DNA of 64,000 nt from Streptomyces sp. JJ38 (GCF_019303475.1 NZ_JABLSI010000007.1:1-64000); one strand, 5' to 3'; shown: positions 18,314 through 32,833, counted from the stretch's first letter. The notes: generated from the letters alone by a model not told the origin. Numbers and translations are program-made.

Positions 18314-19333
18314 GTGAGCTACAAGGCCGAGTACATCTGGATCGACGGTACCGAGCCGACCGCCAAGCTGCGGTCGAAGACGAAGATCCTGCCCGACGGC
18401 GCCGAGCCGCCCGTGTGGGGCTTCGACGGCTCCAGCACCAACCAGGCCGAGGGGCACGCCTCCGACTGCGTGCTGAAGCCCGTCGCCTCCTACCCGGACC
18501 CGATCCGCGGTGGCGACGACAAGCTGGTGCTGTGCGAGGTCTTCAACATCGACGACACTCCGCACCCGTCGAACACGCGGGCGCTGCTGCGCCCGCTGGC
18601 GGAGAAGTACGCCGCCCAGGAGCCGATCTTCGGCATCGAGCAGGAGTACACCTTCTTCGACGGCGCCCGCCCGCTCGGTTTCCCCGAGGGCGGCTTCCCG
18701 GCCCCGCAGGGCGGCTACTACTGCGGCGTGGGCGCGGACGAGATCTTCGGCCGCGAGATCGTCGAGAAGCACCTGGACAACTGCCTGGCAGCCGGGCTGG
18801 GGATCAGCGGCATCAACGCCGAGGTCATGCCGGGCCAGTGGGAGTTCCAGGTCGGCCCGCTCTCCCCGCTGGAGGTCTCGGACCAGCTCTGGATCGCCCG
18901 CTGGCTGCTGTACCGCACGGCCGAGGACTTCGGCGTCTCCGCCACCCTCGACCCCAAGCCCGCCAAGGGCGACTGGAACGGCGCCGGTGCGCACACCAAC
19001 TTCTCCACCAAGGCCATGCGCGAGGGTTACGACGCGATCCTGGCCGCGTGCGAGTCGCTGGGCAAGGGCGACAAGCCCGCCGAGCACATCCGCGAGTACG
19101 GCGCCGGCGTGGAGTCCCGGCTGACCGGTGCGCACGAGACCGCGCCGTGGAACGAGTACAGCTACGGCGTCTCCAACCGCGGTGCCTCGGTACGCATCCC
19201 GTGGCAGGTCGAGGTGGACAAGAAGGGCTACATCGAGGACCGGCGTCCCAACGCCAACGTCGACCCGTACGTGGTGACGCGGCTGCTGGTGGACACCGTC
19301 TGCACCGAGCTGGAGTCGCTCGACCTGGTCTGA
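18314..19333 (+). CDS. glnII: Glutamine synthetase type II (eukaryotic type)
   Basis: 339 residues, the size of GSII and much shorter than GSI. It begins VSYKAEYIWIDGTEPTAKLR, the usual Streptomyces start; the frame continues upstream to 18269 but family length favours the GTG at 18314. Signatures are WGFDGSSTNQAEGHASD, IFGIEQEYTFFD, and NGAGAHTNFSTKAMRE. It performs the same reaction as GlnA but is not adenylylated and is often heat-labile. A GlnR box precedes it. Confidence 0.97.
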   Translation: MSYKAEYIWIDGTEPTAKLRSKTKILPDGAEPPVWGFDGSSTNQAEGHASDCVLKPVASYPDPIRGGDDKLVLCEVFNIDDTPHPSNTRALLRPLAEKYAAQEPIFGIEQEYTFFDGARPLGFPEGGFPAPQGGYYCGVGADEIFGREIVEKHLDNCLAAGLGISGINAEVMPGQWEFQVGPLSPLEVSDQLWIARWLLYRTAEDFGVSATLDPKPAKGDWNGAGAHTNFSTKAMREGYDAILAACESLGKGDKPAEHIREYGAGVESRLTGAHETAPWNEYSYGVSNRGASVRIPWQVEVDKKGYIEDRRPNANVDPYVVTRLLVDTVCTELESLDLV

Positions 19334-19413
19334 CACGACCTGGTCTGACACGAGCTGTCGGACACGAGCTGTCGGACGCGCGCCGGGGTGGCCGCCGTCC
19401 GACGCACCGGGGG

Positions 19414-19454
19414 CCTGTGGGGCCTTCCTCCGCACCGGAGGGAGGCCCCACAGG
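19414..19454 (+). terminator. Hairpin terminator downstream of glnII
   Basis: A 19-bp stem with one G-T wobble and a 3-nt loop, about 80 bp after the glnII stop and just before the next start. Confidence 0.8.
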
Positions 19455-19495
19455 CGTCTTCGGTACGTGACCAACTCCGGGGTTCGCTCGTTCAG

Positions 19496-21490
19496 ATGAA
19501 CGTGGCCCTGAAGGATGCGACTACTCCCCCGTCCCCGTCCGCCGGTCCCGTGGATGTCGAGCGGGCCGAGGCGGCCCTCGTCGAGCACTACCCGCGGCTC
19601 GTGCGCCTCGGCTACCTGATCCTCCCGCCCTCGCTGGGTCGGCACCGCAGGTCCCTGACCGCGCACGCACTGGCGCAGCGCGCGCTGCCGCGCGGGAAGG
19701 CGGCCAAGGAGGAGCCACCGCTTCCGGTCCAGCGGTCCGGCGAGCGGCCCGGCCCCGGCGCCGGGTACGCGTATCTGCGGCTGCGGGTGGTGCGGGGCGC
19801 GCTGGCGGCGCCGCGTCCGCCGCGGCTGAGCCGCTGGGAGCTGGGCTGGCTGCCGAAGCCGCGTCCGCTGCTGCCGCAGGTGGCGGGGCTGCGACTGTTC
19901 CCGGGGGCCGGGGGCGCGGACGAGGTCTCCCTCGAGCAGGCGCTGGCCGCCGTCAGCGGCCCGGGCCGGGCGGCGTTCGTGCTGCGCGGGCTGGAGGGGC
20001 TTTCGGACGCGGACGTCGTCCGGCTGCTGGATGTGGCGGGGGTCGCCGCGCCGGAGGAGGCGCTGGCCGAGGCGGACGAGGTCAGGGTTCCGGCGGGCAG
20101 CCGGGATCGTCCGCTGCTGGAGTCGCCGGAGTTCGACGCCTGTTCGCTGCGGGCCCGGCCCACCGATCTGATGCGGCGCCGCCAGCACGTCCGGGCCGCG
20201 GTGGTGGCGGCGGTCGCGCTCGGGGCGTGCGGGGTGCTGCTGGGGCTGCCGGGGGACGGCTGGGGGCCGCGGGGCGCGGCGGCGCCGGTGTACGCGCAGA
20301 ACCCCTCGGCCGAGCGCGCGCTGGACCCGGGGAAGCTCCAGCGGATCGCGCCCGCCGCGTGGCGGGACTCCTCGCGGGCCGACTTCTCGGTGTGGCCGAC
20401 GCGCGGCGAGCTGGCGGAGGACGAGGCGCTGCTGCGCCGGGCGCTGGCGGTGTGGGCCCGGCCCGGGGAGCAGGTGGCCGTGACCGCGACGCCGGGTACG
20501 GCCTCGGGCCCGGCAGCCGGTCCCGCGCAGCTGCTGTACGCCGGTGAGGTGGACGGCGCCGCGGTGGTGCTGCTGTACGACGGCCTGCGGGTCGTGCGGT
20601 ACGCGGAGCCCGTGGACGGTACGCGGGGCCCGGTCGCGCTGGACTTCGCCCGGGCCGACGCCGCCCTCGCCGAGGCGGCCGGCGCCGTCCTGCTGACCCG
20701 GAGCGACGGGAACGCCCGCTACCTGGTGGCCCCCTGGGTGACGGGGCTGGCCCTGACGGACCTGCTGAACCCCGAGGACACGACGACGCCGGTCAAGCGG
20801 CGCGCCGACGGCGTGACCGAACCGGTCACCAGCCCGCCGCTCGGGCAGCGCACGTGCACGGCCTGGTCGGCACTGCGGGTGTCGACCGCGGGGCGGGAGC
20901 ATCCGTACCTGCTGACGGACCTGGGCGAGATCATGCCGGCCCGGCTGACCTTCGGGGAGCCGGGGGCCGGGCAGCCGGACGCTCCCCTGGACGCGGCGGC
21001 GAAGACGGTGCTCGCCCGTGGCGCGTGCGGGCTGAACGCGCTGGCCGGGGGCGGGGTGAGCACCGTGAACACGTGGGCGTTCGCCGCGCAGGAGCTGCCG
21101 GAGTCGAACGGGACGGCGCGCTGGGTGTGCACCCGGGCGGAGACCTGGCGCGGGCCCGGCTCGAAGACCTCGGTGCAGTTCCAGGCCCCGTCCGACGACC
21201 CGACCGTGCCCGGGGCGGTGCTCGTGCGGGCGACGGACGAGCCGGCCTGCGGCCCACGGGAGCCCCGGGTGCTGAGCGGGGTGCTGTGGAGGGCGTCGGG
21301 CGGCTCCTGGTACCTGTTGGCGGCGGGGAGCTCCGAGGTCACGTCCATCACGGCCGCCGGAGAGGTGGAGGCCGCCGAGAGCGGCCGGCTGCTGGCCGTG
21401 CCGGCGTCGCAGGGCGCCGAGGCCGAGCTGACGGCCTCGCTGGAGGGCGGGGGCGAGCTCAAGCCGCTGGAGGCCACCGAGGCCCCGTAG
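19496..21490 (+). CDS. Large single-pass membrane protein with degenerate ECF-sigma-like N-terminus
   Basis: 664 residues from ATG 19496. Residues about 20-50 (AEAALVEHYPRLVRLGYLIL) resemble region 2 of an ECF sigma factor. Residues about 150-190 (AAFVLRGLEGLSDADVVRLL) resemble region 4 up to the recognition helix, which is missing. A single membrane helix (VRAAVVAAVALGACGVLLGL) near residue 230 is followed by a roughly 420-residue Ala/Gly-rich domain predicted to lie outside. The pattern is of a sigma-like or anti-sigma-like cytosolic part joined to an extracytoplasmic sensor. In Streptomyces this gene is a regular glnII neighbour. Function unknown; the sigma resemblance is by eye. Confidence 0.7.
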   Translation: MNVALKDATTPPSPSAGPVDVERAEAALVEHYPRLVRLGYLILPPSLGRHRRSLTAHALAQRALPRGKAAKEEPPLPVQRSGERPGPGAGYAYLRLRVVRGALAAPRPPRLSRWELGWLPKPRPLLPQVAGLRLFPGAGGADEVSLEQALAAVSGPGRAAFVLRGLEGLSDADVVRLLDVAGVAAPEEALAEADEVRVPAGSRDRPLLESPEFDACSLRARPTDLMRRRQHVRAAVVAAVALGACGVLLGLPGDGWGPRGAAAPVYAQNPSAERALDPGKLQRIAPAAWRDSSRADFSVWPTRGELAEDEALLRRALAVWARPGEQVAVTATPGTASGPAAGPAQLLYAGEVDGAAVVLLYDGLRVVRYAEPVDGTRGPVALDFARADAALAEAAGAVLLTRSDGNARYLVAPWVTGLALTDLLNPEDTTTPVKRRADGVTEPVTSPPLGQRTCTAWSALRVSTAGREHPYLLTDLGEIMPARLTFGEPGAGQPDAPLDAAAKTVLARGACGLNALAGGGVSTVNTWAFAAQELPESNGTARWVCTRAETWRGPGSKTSVQFQAPSDDPTVPGAVLVRATDEPACGPREPRVLSGVLWRASGGSWYLLAAGSSEVTSITAAGEVEAAESGRLLAVPASQGAEAELTASLEGGGELKPLEATEAP

Positions 21491-21644
21491 CCGCAGCCCC
21501 GCGGCCGGAGCCCCGCCGCCCCCGTGTCGGGGCCCCGTGAACCGGACGCCCGTCGTTCCTCCTCCCCGCGACGGGCGTTCCGCACGTGTGGGGCCCGTTG
21601 GCCGAACGTCGCGGCGTGGTCTGCCCGCTCCCGGCGGCCCTCGT

Positions 21645-21650
21645 TAGGGT
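21645..21650 (+). promoter_or_regulatory. -10 element (TAGGGT) for leaderless TetR gene
   Basis: TANNNT hexamer ending 6 nt before the ATG of the TetR gene; no ribosome binding site is present, so the mRNA is probably leaderless. Confidence 0.55.
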
Positions 21651-21656
21651 GACCTC

Positions 21657-22373
21657 ATGACTTCCGGGGTTCGGCGCAGAATGGGTGTCCAGGAGCGGCG
21701 GGAGCAGCTCATCGCGGTGGCGCTCGACCTGTTCAGCGAGCGCTCCCCCGACGAGGTGTCGATCGACGACATCGCATCGGCCGCGGGCATCTCCCGTCCG
21801 CTCGTGTACCACTACTTCCCCGGCAAGCACAGCCTCTACGAGGCGGCGGTGCGGGTGGCGGCCGAGGAGCTGGCCGGGCGGCTCTCCGAGCCGTGCGAGG
21901 GGCCGCTGGGCGCCCGCCTGCTGCGCGTGATCGGCCGGTACTTCGACTTCGTCGCCAAGAACGGCCCCGGCTTCGCCGCGCTGCTGCGCGGCGGCATGGC
22001 CATCGGCCCGGCCCAGGCCAACGCCATGATCGACCGGGTGCGCCAGCGGGCCTACGAGGAGATCCTCCGGCATCTCGCGATCGTCTCCCCCGGCCCGCGG
22101 CTGGCGCTGGTGATCCGCTCCTGGGTGGGGCTGGCCGAGACGACGGCGCTGACCTGGCTGGACGGTCGGACGATCCCCCGCGCCGAGCTGGAACGCCAGC
22201 TGGTGCACGACTTCCTGGCGCTGGCGGCGGTGGCGGCCGCCACGGACGAGGAGACGGCGGACGTCGTGCGGCACATCGTGGCGCAGGAGCCCGCCGACAG
22301 CCCGTTCACCGAGCTCGTCGACCGCCTGCTGGCCCTCGTCCCCGACGGCCGGAGCGGGGCCGGCGGCTCCTGA
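21657..22373 (+). CDS. TetR family transcriptional regulator
   Basis: 238 residues. The N-terminal helix-turn-helix is typical of TetR (RREQLIAVALDLFSER, then IDDIASAAGISRPLVYHYFP). The C-terminal ligand-binding domain has the block AALLRGGMAIGPAQANAMID and a tryptophan-rich segment SWVGLAETTALTWLDG. It probably represses a nearby or its own gene, but no divergent partner is present. The downstream arsenical-type gene is convergent and has its own, different operator. Confidence 0.92.
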   Translation: MTSGVRRRMGVQERREQLIAVALDLFSERSPDEVSIDDIASAAGISRPLVYHYFPGKHSLYEAAVRVAAEELAGRLSEPCEGPLGARLLRVIGRYFDFVAKNGPGFAALLRGGMAIGPAQANAMIDRVRQRAYEEILRHLAIVSPGPRLALVIRSWVGLAETTALTWLDGRTIPRAELERQLVHDFLALAAVAAATDEETADVVRHIVAQEPADSPFTELVDRLLALVPDGRSGAGGS

Positions 22374-22398
22374 GCCACGCCCTGGCGTCCGGTGGACC

Positions 22399-22441
22399 TC
22401 CCCGGCGGTACCCGGGCCTGAGCCCGGGGTACCGCCGGGGA
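22399..22441. terminator. Bidirectional hairpin terminator
   Basis: A near-perfect 19-bp inverted repeat (one bulge, 4-nt loop) between the convergent TetR and ArsI-like genes. Confidence 0.85.
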
Positions 22442-22529
22442 GAGCCGTCGGCGCGCCGTCGCGGCCGCCCGCGTGCCCCCGGATCGTGGGCGTTCCCCCG
22501 GACGGGGCCGTGACCCCGCCGGCCATCAC

Positions 22530-23036
22530 TCAGCCGGTGCAGGCGCAGCCGGCGGCGGCCTTGGCGTCCGCGGGGCTCTGCGCGGGGTCGAGGGCCTGCT
22601 CTTCGGGCGTGCAGCAGGCTGTGGTGCCGCAGCAGGCGTCCGGGGAGGCGTCGGCCTTCTCCATGGAGTCGGTATCGCCCTTGACCACGTACACCTCCCA
22701 CGGCTCCTGGCCCGGGCCCGTCACCCACACCTTGTCCTGGAGGGCGTAGCAGCAGGACGTGTCGTTCTCCTCGAACGTGGCCAGGCCCGCTTCCTTCAGG
22801 CGGGTCGTGGCGGCGTCGACGTCCTCGGTGCTTGCGACCTCGACGCCGAGGTGGTCGAGACGGGTGTCGGCGCCGGCCTCGCCCTCGATCAGGACCAGCT
22901 TCAGCGGGGGCTCCGTCAGGGCGAAGTTCGCGTATCCCTCGCGCCGCTTGGCGGGCTCGGCGTCAAGAAGCTTGGAATAGAAGGCGATCGAACCCTCAAG
23001 GTCGGCGACGCGCAGGGCGAGCTGGACTCGGGACAT
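22530..23036 (-). CDS. ArsI/CadI-type glyoxalase-fold protein
   Basis: 168 residues from ATG 23036. The vicinal-oxygen-chelate fold is clear (SRVQLALRVADLEGSIAFYS, DHLGVEVAS). It belongs to the ArsI C-As lyase / CadI group: a Cys pair in the mid-region (NDTSCCYALQDKVWV) and a cysteine-rich tail (CCGTTACC, then CACTG) that could bind arsenicals or cadmium. ArsI cleaves methyl groups from trivalent organoarsenicals. Substrate choice between arsenicals and metals cannot be settled by eye. The upstream operator supports control by an ArsR-type repressor, which is not encoded next to it. Confidence 0.85.
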   Translation of the reverse strand: MSRVQLALRVADLEGSIAFYSKLLDAEPAKRREGYANFALTEPPLKLVLIEGEAGADTRLDHLGVEVASTEDVDAATTRLKEAGLATFEENDTSCCYALQDKVWVTGPGQEPWEVYVVKGDTDSMEKADASPDACCGTTACCTPEEQALDPAQSPADAKAAAGCACTG

Positions 23037-23065
23037 GACGGTCTCTCCTCTGAGATGGACGCTGC

Positions 23066-23081
23066 ATCGACATTTGTCGAT
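23066..23081 (-). promoter_or_regulatory. ArsR/SmtB-type operator
   Basis: The perfect inverted repeat ATCGACATTTGTCGAT (7-bp arms, 2-nt centre) lies 30 bp before the ArsI-like start. Metal-responsive ArsR repressors in actinobacteria bind ATCGA-type palindromes. A second palindrome, TCTATATAGA, lies at about 23098-23107. Confidence 0.75.
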
Positions 23082-23207
23082 ACAGGAGAGCCTGACATCT
23101 ATATAGACAGTCGTCAACATAGAAGTGCGTCAAAGCAAGCCGATGGGCCGACGTCCGGCTGCCGGAGCAGGGGCTCGGCTCTCCGCAGGGCGAGGCGCAC
23201 GACGGCG

Positions 23208-23236
23208 GCCCGCCCCCGCGAGTGGCGGGAGCGGGC
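23208..23236 (-). terminator. Hairpin terminator after the amylopullulanase gene
   Basis: 12-bp arms with one mismatch and a 5-nt loop, about 40 bp past the stop codon. Confidence 0.6.
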
Positions 23237-23273
23237 CGTGCGGACGTCGCGCGGGCCTGGCCCGGTGGGCCGG

Positions 23274-28676
<5,403 letters not shown>

Positions 28677-28707
28677 GGCGGTGGTCTCCTTGCGGGAAGG
28701 GCGGGCG

Positions 28708-28756
28708 GGTCGTGCGGGAGGTACCGGACGGGTGGGGTCGTGCGGGAGGTACCGGA
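28708..28756. repeat. 21-bp direct repeat between amylase and amylopullulanase genes
   Basis: Two identical 21-bp copies (28708-28728 and 28736-28756), each with the core GCGGGAGGTACCGGA. They sit just upstream of the amylopullulanase start and could be regulatory sites or a simple duplication. Confidence 0.8.
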
Positions 28757-28824
28757 GAGGCGGGCGGGCCGCCCGGCCCCGTCGGCGGGGACGGTGGACG
28801 GGGCCGGGCAGCCGGTCTGTGGGG

Positions 28825-30525
28825 TCAGGCGCGCCAGGTGTCGTTGAGACTGACGCGGCCGTGCGCGGGAACCGTGAAGGAGCGGTTGGAGCCGCTCTCC
28901 CAGGTCACGCCGCCGCTCTCGTCCTTGCGGATGTACTTGTAGGCGCAGGTGGTGCCACCGGGCAGGTCGAGGTCGAGCTTCCAGACCGGGTAGGCGGCGG
29001 GGTCGAGTGCGGGGGCCGCGCCGGTGTCCCAGCCGCCGAGGGCGGAGCAGTCCCCGGCGACGTGGATGTTCTGGCCCCACTGGGTCGTCGCCTCGACGTT
29101 GAGGGAGACGCCGGTGTCGGTGCCGGTGCCGCCGTCCGAGCAGTCCCGGGCGCCGGTGTGCAGGGCGAGGGCGGTGCCGGGCGCGAGCGTCGCGGTGAAC
29201 CGGCCCGCTCCGTCCACGGTGACGGGGTTGCCGCTCTGCACGTCGCAGTACGTGCCCCCGGGCAGCGAGGTCTGGAACGTGTGGGTCAGCGAGGAGCCCT
29301 CTTGGTTGAGCGCGACGTAGGCGACGTCGCCGCGGCCGAAGGCGATGGCGTCGTTGCCGTTGTCCCACCAGTTCGTGACCGGCTGGCCGTGGGCCGTGTT
29401 GCGCAGGCCCACCATGGCGGAGATCTCCGGCCAGGCGTGCTGGCACTTCCAGCCGTCCTGGTAGCAGGCGTTCACGGTGCCGCCGTTCGGCGGACCGGCG
29501 TCCTTGTGGTCGAAGGTGTAGCCGGAGTGCACGTCGGGCGCGCCGTAGGGCCAGGCGAGCATGAAGACGTGCGCCAGGGTGTAGTCCGCGCCGTCCTTGT
29601 AGGTGAGCGTGTCTCCGACGCGCTCGGTGTCGTGGTTGGTGACGAACACGGCCGACTGCCCGGAGTTCAGGAAGCCCCAGCTCTCGCCGTAGTTGCTGAG
29701 ATAGGCGAGCTTCTCGTGTCGGAAGACGCGCTTGAGGTCGCGGGCGTAGCGGAACTCCTGGACGTCGCCGGTGCCGAGGTACTCGTCGGGCTGGACGGCC
29801 TCGCCGGCGCCGTGGATGGCCTCCTGCTTCCAGTAGACGTCCGGCTGGTCGAGCTTGGACTTGATGGCTTCGAGGTCGGAGGCCGGGATGTGCTTGACGG
29901 CGTCGACACGGAAGCCGTCGACGCCGAGGGAGAGCAGGTCGTTCAGGTAGTCGGCGATGCGCTGGCGCACGTACTCCTTGCCGGTCCGCAGGTCCGCGAG
30001 GCCGACGAGTTCGCAGTTCTGGACCTGGTAGCGGTTGCCGTAGTCGATGGAGTCGTCGCGGCAGTCGCTGAAGTCCCCGTCGCTGTAGGGGGCCGCCGGG
30101 TAGTCGTACTTCGTGTACGACGAGCCGCCGGTGCCGGTACCGCTGCCGGCGGACATGTGGTTGACGACGGCGTCGGCGATCACCTTGACGCCCGCGCCGT
30201 GGCACGTGTTCACCATGGCGCGGAACTGGTCGCGGTCGCCCAGACGTCCCGCGATCTTGTAGCTGACCGGCTGGTACGCCGTCCACCACGCCTCGCCCCG
30301 GATGTGCTCCTGGGGCGGCGAGACCTGGACGTAGCCGTATCCGGCGGGGCCGAGGGTGTCGGTGCACGCGCGGGCGACGGAGTCGAACGTCCAGGAGAAC
30401 ATCACCGCGGTGACGTCCCTGGTTCCCGGGGGTGCGGCCTGTGCCGGGGCGGGTGAGTGGGCTATGAGCGCGCCGGCGGCGCTCGCCACGAGGGCGAGGG
30501 CGGCGGCCGTGGTGCTGCGGACCAC
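28825..30525 (-). CDS. Secreted alpha-amylase with starch-binding domain
   Basis: 566 residues from a GTG with AGGAGG. A signal peptide is present ([18 protein letters not shown], cleavage after AQA). The GH13 catalytic domain follows ([48 protein letters not shown]). The last about 100 residues are a CBM20 starch-binding domain ([20 protein letters not shown] to the end). It splits starch to maltose and maltodextrins that the malEFG importer takes up. A promoter and a MalR-like operator are visible upstream. Confidence 0.96.
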   Translation of the reverse strand: MVRSTTAAALALVASAAGALIAHSPAPAQAAPPGTRDVTAVMFSWTFDSVARACTDTLGPAGYGYVQVSPPQEHIRGEAWWTAYQPVSYKIAGRLGDRDQFRAMVNTCHGAGVKVIADAVVNHMSAGSGTGTGGSSYTKYDYPAAPYSDGDFSDCRDDSIDYGNRYQVQNCELVGLADLRTGKEYVRQRIADYLNDLLSLGVDGFRVDAVKHIPASDLEAIKSKLDQPDVYWKQEAIHGAGEAVQPDEYLGTGDVQEFRYARDLKRVFRHEKLAYLSNYGESWGFLNSGQSAVFVTNHDTERVGDTLTYKDGADYTLAHVFMLAWPYGAPDVHSGYTFDHKDAGPPNGGTVNACYQDGWKCQHAWPEISAMVGLRNTAHGQPVTNWWDNGNDAIAFGRGDVAYVALNQEGSSLTHTFQTSLPGGTYCDVQSGNPVTVDGAGRFTATLAPGTALALHTGARDCSDGGTGTDTGVSLNVEATTQWGQNIHVAGDCSALGGWDTGAAPALDPAAYPVWKLDLDLPGGTTCAYKYIRKDESGGVTWESGSNRSFTVPAHGRVSLNDTWRA

Positions 30526-30668
30526 GATTCCTCCTGCCTGAGGGGAGCCTGCTGCGGATGCCTTCGCAGGCCACGCGCCGCGCCCGTAAGGCTGATGAGG
30601 GGGCGGCCCCGTGGGGTGGGGAGCCACTGAAAATCTCTGAAAGAACCTGGAAGCTCTTCCGACGAGAG

Positions 30669-30697
30669 ACCGTAGAAGACGCCGACACGGCGGTCAA
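30669..30697 (-). promoter_or_regulatory. Promoter of the alpha-amylase gene
   Basis: On the minus strand, -35 TTGACC and -10 TACGGT are separated by exactly 17 nt, about 145 bp before the amylase start. Just downstream is the inverted repeat GGAAGCTCTTCC (30650-30661), near the expected transcript start. Confidence 0.75.
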
Positions 30698-30748
30698 GAC
30701 TCTGGACAAACCCTGGAAACAGAGCGGTTACCTGGCCGCAACCGCTAT

Positions 30749-30762
30749 TGCAAGCGCTTGCA
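30749..30762. promoter_or_regulatory. MalR/LacI-type operator palindrome
   Basis: Perfect 14-bp palindrome TGCAAGCGCTTGCA. It shares the CTTGCA/TGCAAG core with the malE operators at 60.6 kb, so it probably binds MalR or its paralogue. It lies upstream of the amylase promoter and about 230 bp from the divergent gene. Confidence 0.75.
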
Positions 30763-30989
30763 GGCTGCTACCTTCCCCTCAACCCCGGCCCGGTGGTGAC
30801 GGGGGCCCGACAGGGCCCCACGCGCCCGCCCCCGCCGGGCCGGGGCCGCCTCCGCACCCCCGCGCAGCGTCCGACGCGACGGAGCCGGCACCCCAACTCT
30901 TGACGCATTCACGTCAGTTAGTAAGGGTGCGGGCTACCGCCCGCGTCGCCCACCCCGTGACGCGACAGTCGTCGAGACGAAGGACGTCG

Positions 30990-32291
30990 ATGAAGAGGCT
31001 TCCCGTCGTACTCATGGCCGTGCTGGCCGCGCTCCTCCTGGGAACGCTGCCCGCCACGGCGCACCCCGGACACCCCGGCGAAGGCAAGGACGCACCGGCG
31101 GAGGAGTTCGACCCGGACTTCCCCACCAGCTCCGACAACCCCGCGACCTCGCGCCAGCCGTGCGTCGGCGGCCAGGCCGGATACTTCCCCTGCGACAACG
31201 TCAACCTCATGGCCTACCTGCCGATGGACGAGATCGGCGGCGGCCGGGGCTCCGACGTATGGGGCTGGACCGACCCGGTCACCGAGCGCCGCTACGTGCT
31301 CGCGGGCCGGGACAGCGGCACCGCGTTCGTCGACGTCACCAACGCGACCAAGCCCGTCTTCCTCGCCGACCTGCCGAACTCCGGCACCGTCGACGTCATA
31401 TGGCGTGACATCAAGGTCCACGACGACCACGCCTTCATCGTCTCCGAGTCCAGCGAGCACGGCATGCAGGTCCTCGACCTCACCCAGCTCCGCGACATCG
31501 ACCCGGCCGACGCCCCCGTCACCCTCACCGAGACCGCCCTCTACCGCGGCTTCGGCTCCGCGCACAACATCGCGATCAACGAGGACAGCGGCTACGCCTA
31601 CGCCGTCGGGGCCCGGGCCGACGTCGAGGAGTGCGCGGGCGGCCTGCACATGGTCGACATCCGCCGGCCCGCCTCCCCCCGCTTCGCCGGGTGCGCCGCC
31701 GAGGACGGGTACACGCACGACACCCAGTGCGTCACCTACGACGGCCCGGACGCCCGCTTCACCGGCCGCGAGGTCTGCCTCAGCTCCAACGAGGACACCT
31801 TCACCATCATGGACGTCACCGACAAGTCCGACCCGGTGATGCTCTCCCGCATCGGCTACGACGGCGCCGCCTACACCCACCAGGGCTGGCTCACCGAGGA
31901 CTCCCGGCACTTCCTCATGGGCGACGAGCTGGACGAGTACTTCGACGGTGAGAACACCCGCACGCTGATCTGGGACGTCTCCGACCTCACCGCGCCGCAG
32001 CTGCTGGGCAAGCACACCCACCGCACCGCCGCGATCGACCACAACATGTACGTCCGCGACGGGCTCGTGTTCCAGTCCAACTACCGCGCCGGGCTGAGCA
32101 TCCTCAGCACCGGGGAAGCGGACTCCGGCAAGCTCACCGAGATCGCGTACTTCGACACCTGGCCGATGGACGACAAGACCGCCTTCGGCCACGGCACCTG
32201 GAGCAACTACCCGTTCTTCGAGAACGGCGTCGTGGCCGTCCACGGCTTCGACGGCCTGTTCCTGCTCCGGCCCACCGTCGGCCTCGGTTGA
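30990..32291 (+). CDS. Secreted LVIVD-repeat (choice-of-anchor B type) protein
   Basis: 433 residues with a signal peptide (VVLMAVLAALLLGTLPATAH). The mature part is a likely beta-propeller with LVIVD-like strands (SGTAFVDVTNATKPVFLADL, MQVLDLTQL, LHMVDIRRPASPRFAG, FTIMDVTDKSDPVMLS). This matches the secreted choice-of-anchor B family, whose function is unknown. Start at 30990 has GAAGGA 6 nt upstream. It is divergent from the amylase and may share its control, but is not known to act on starch. Confidence 0.85.
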   Translation: MKRLPVVLMAVLAALLLGTLPATAHPGHPGEGKDAPAEEFDPDFPTSSDNPATSRQPCVGGQAGYFPCDNVNLMAYLPMDEIGGGRGSDVWGWTDPVTERRYVLAGRDSGTAFVDVTNATKPVFLADLPNSGTVDVIWRDIKVHDDHAFIVSESSEHGMQVLDLTQLRDIDPADAPVTLTETALYRGFGSAHNIAINEDSGYAYAVGARADVEECAGGLHMVDIRRPASPRFAGCAAEDGYTHDTQCVTYDGPDARFTGREVCLSSNEDTFTIMDVTDKSDPVMLSRIGYDGAAYTHQGWLTEDSRHFLMGDELDEYFDGENTRTLIWDVSDLTAPQLLGKHTHRTAAIDHNMYVRDGLVFQSNYRAGLSILSTGEADSGKLTEIAYFDTWPMDDKTAFGHGTWSNYPFFENGVVAVHGFDGLFLLRPTVGLG

Positions 32292-32620
32292 CCCACCGCG
32301 GCGGCGCGGGCATCCTGCCGGGGTGCCCGCGCCGCCCGCCGTCCCTCCCTCCCCGGCTCACCGCCGGGAGGCGAGGACGGCCCCAGATCTTCCCGACGTA
32401 CCGCGCGCCGCCGACCGGCCAGGCAGCGCGCCCCACGTGGACCCCGCGCTCACTCCCGCCGCCCTCCTCCCCTCCGGCCCGCCGCCAGCCTCGGCGTCCG
32501 CCGTCACGCGGGCCGGCACGGCGGGTCGGCGCACAGGAACCGTCCGATGCTCGGACGAGCGGCGACAGCCGTGGGTCCCGCGACTGCGGCCCCGGTACAC
32601 ACCGCCGCCTCGCCCGGGCC

Positions 32621-32785
32621 TGGGGGTGTTTCGAAAGTCCCGTCCGGCTGGGAACATCTGGCACCCGTTCCCCGGCTGACGCTGGGAGGTGCCCCCAGCC
32701 TCCTCCCTCCCTCCGCCTGCGATCGCACGCACCAGACGCCCCCAGCCCGCCCCCGGGGAATGACGCTGCTTTCGAAACACCCCTA
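32621..32785. mobile_element. MITE-like element with 17-bp terminal inverted repeats
   Basis: Two 17-bp arms (one mismatch) at 32621-32637 and 32769-32785 face each other; the inner 15 bp are perfect (core GGGTGTTTCGAAAG). The enclosed 130 bp has no coding potential. The size and shape fit a miniature inverted-repeat element. I see no clear target duplication, so a transcriptional hairpin or operator pair is an alternative. Confidence 0.5.
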
Positions 32786-32833
32786 GCCGATCGGCTACCC
32801 CTCTCGGCCACTTCTGCGGGCATGAGCCAGCGG

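Larger units (their letters stand above)
30526..30989. other. Divergent regulatory region amylase / LVIVD protein
   Basis: This 464-bp gap holds the amylase promoter and operator listed separately. For the rightward gene there is a TTGACG at 30900-30905 and a TAAGGG at 30922-30927 (16-nt gap), inside an inverted repeat TGACG...CGTCA. No gene is visible. Confidence 0.5.

Noticed and set aside
17687..20902. 1071-codon minus-strand frame
   Set aside because: Only its last 128 codons are a real gene (CHMI-like). The rest is antisense to glnII and the next gene.
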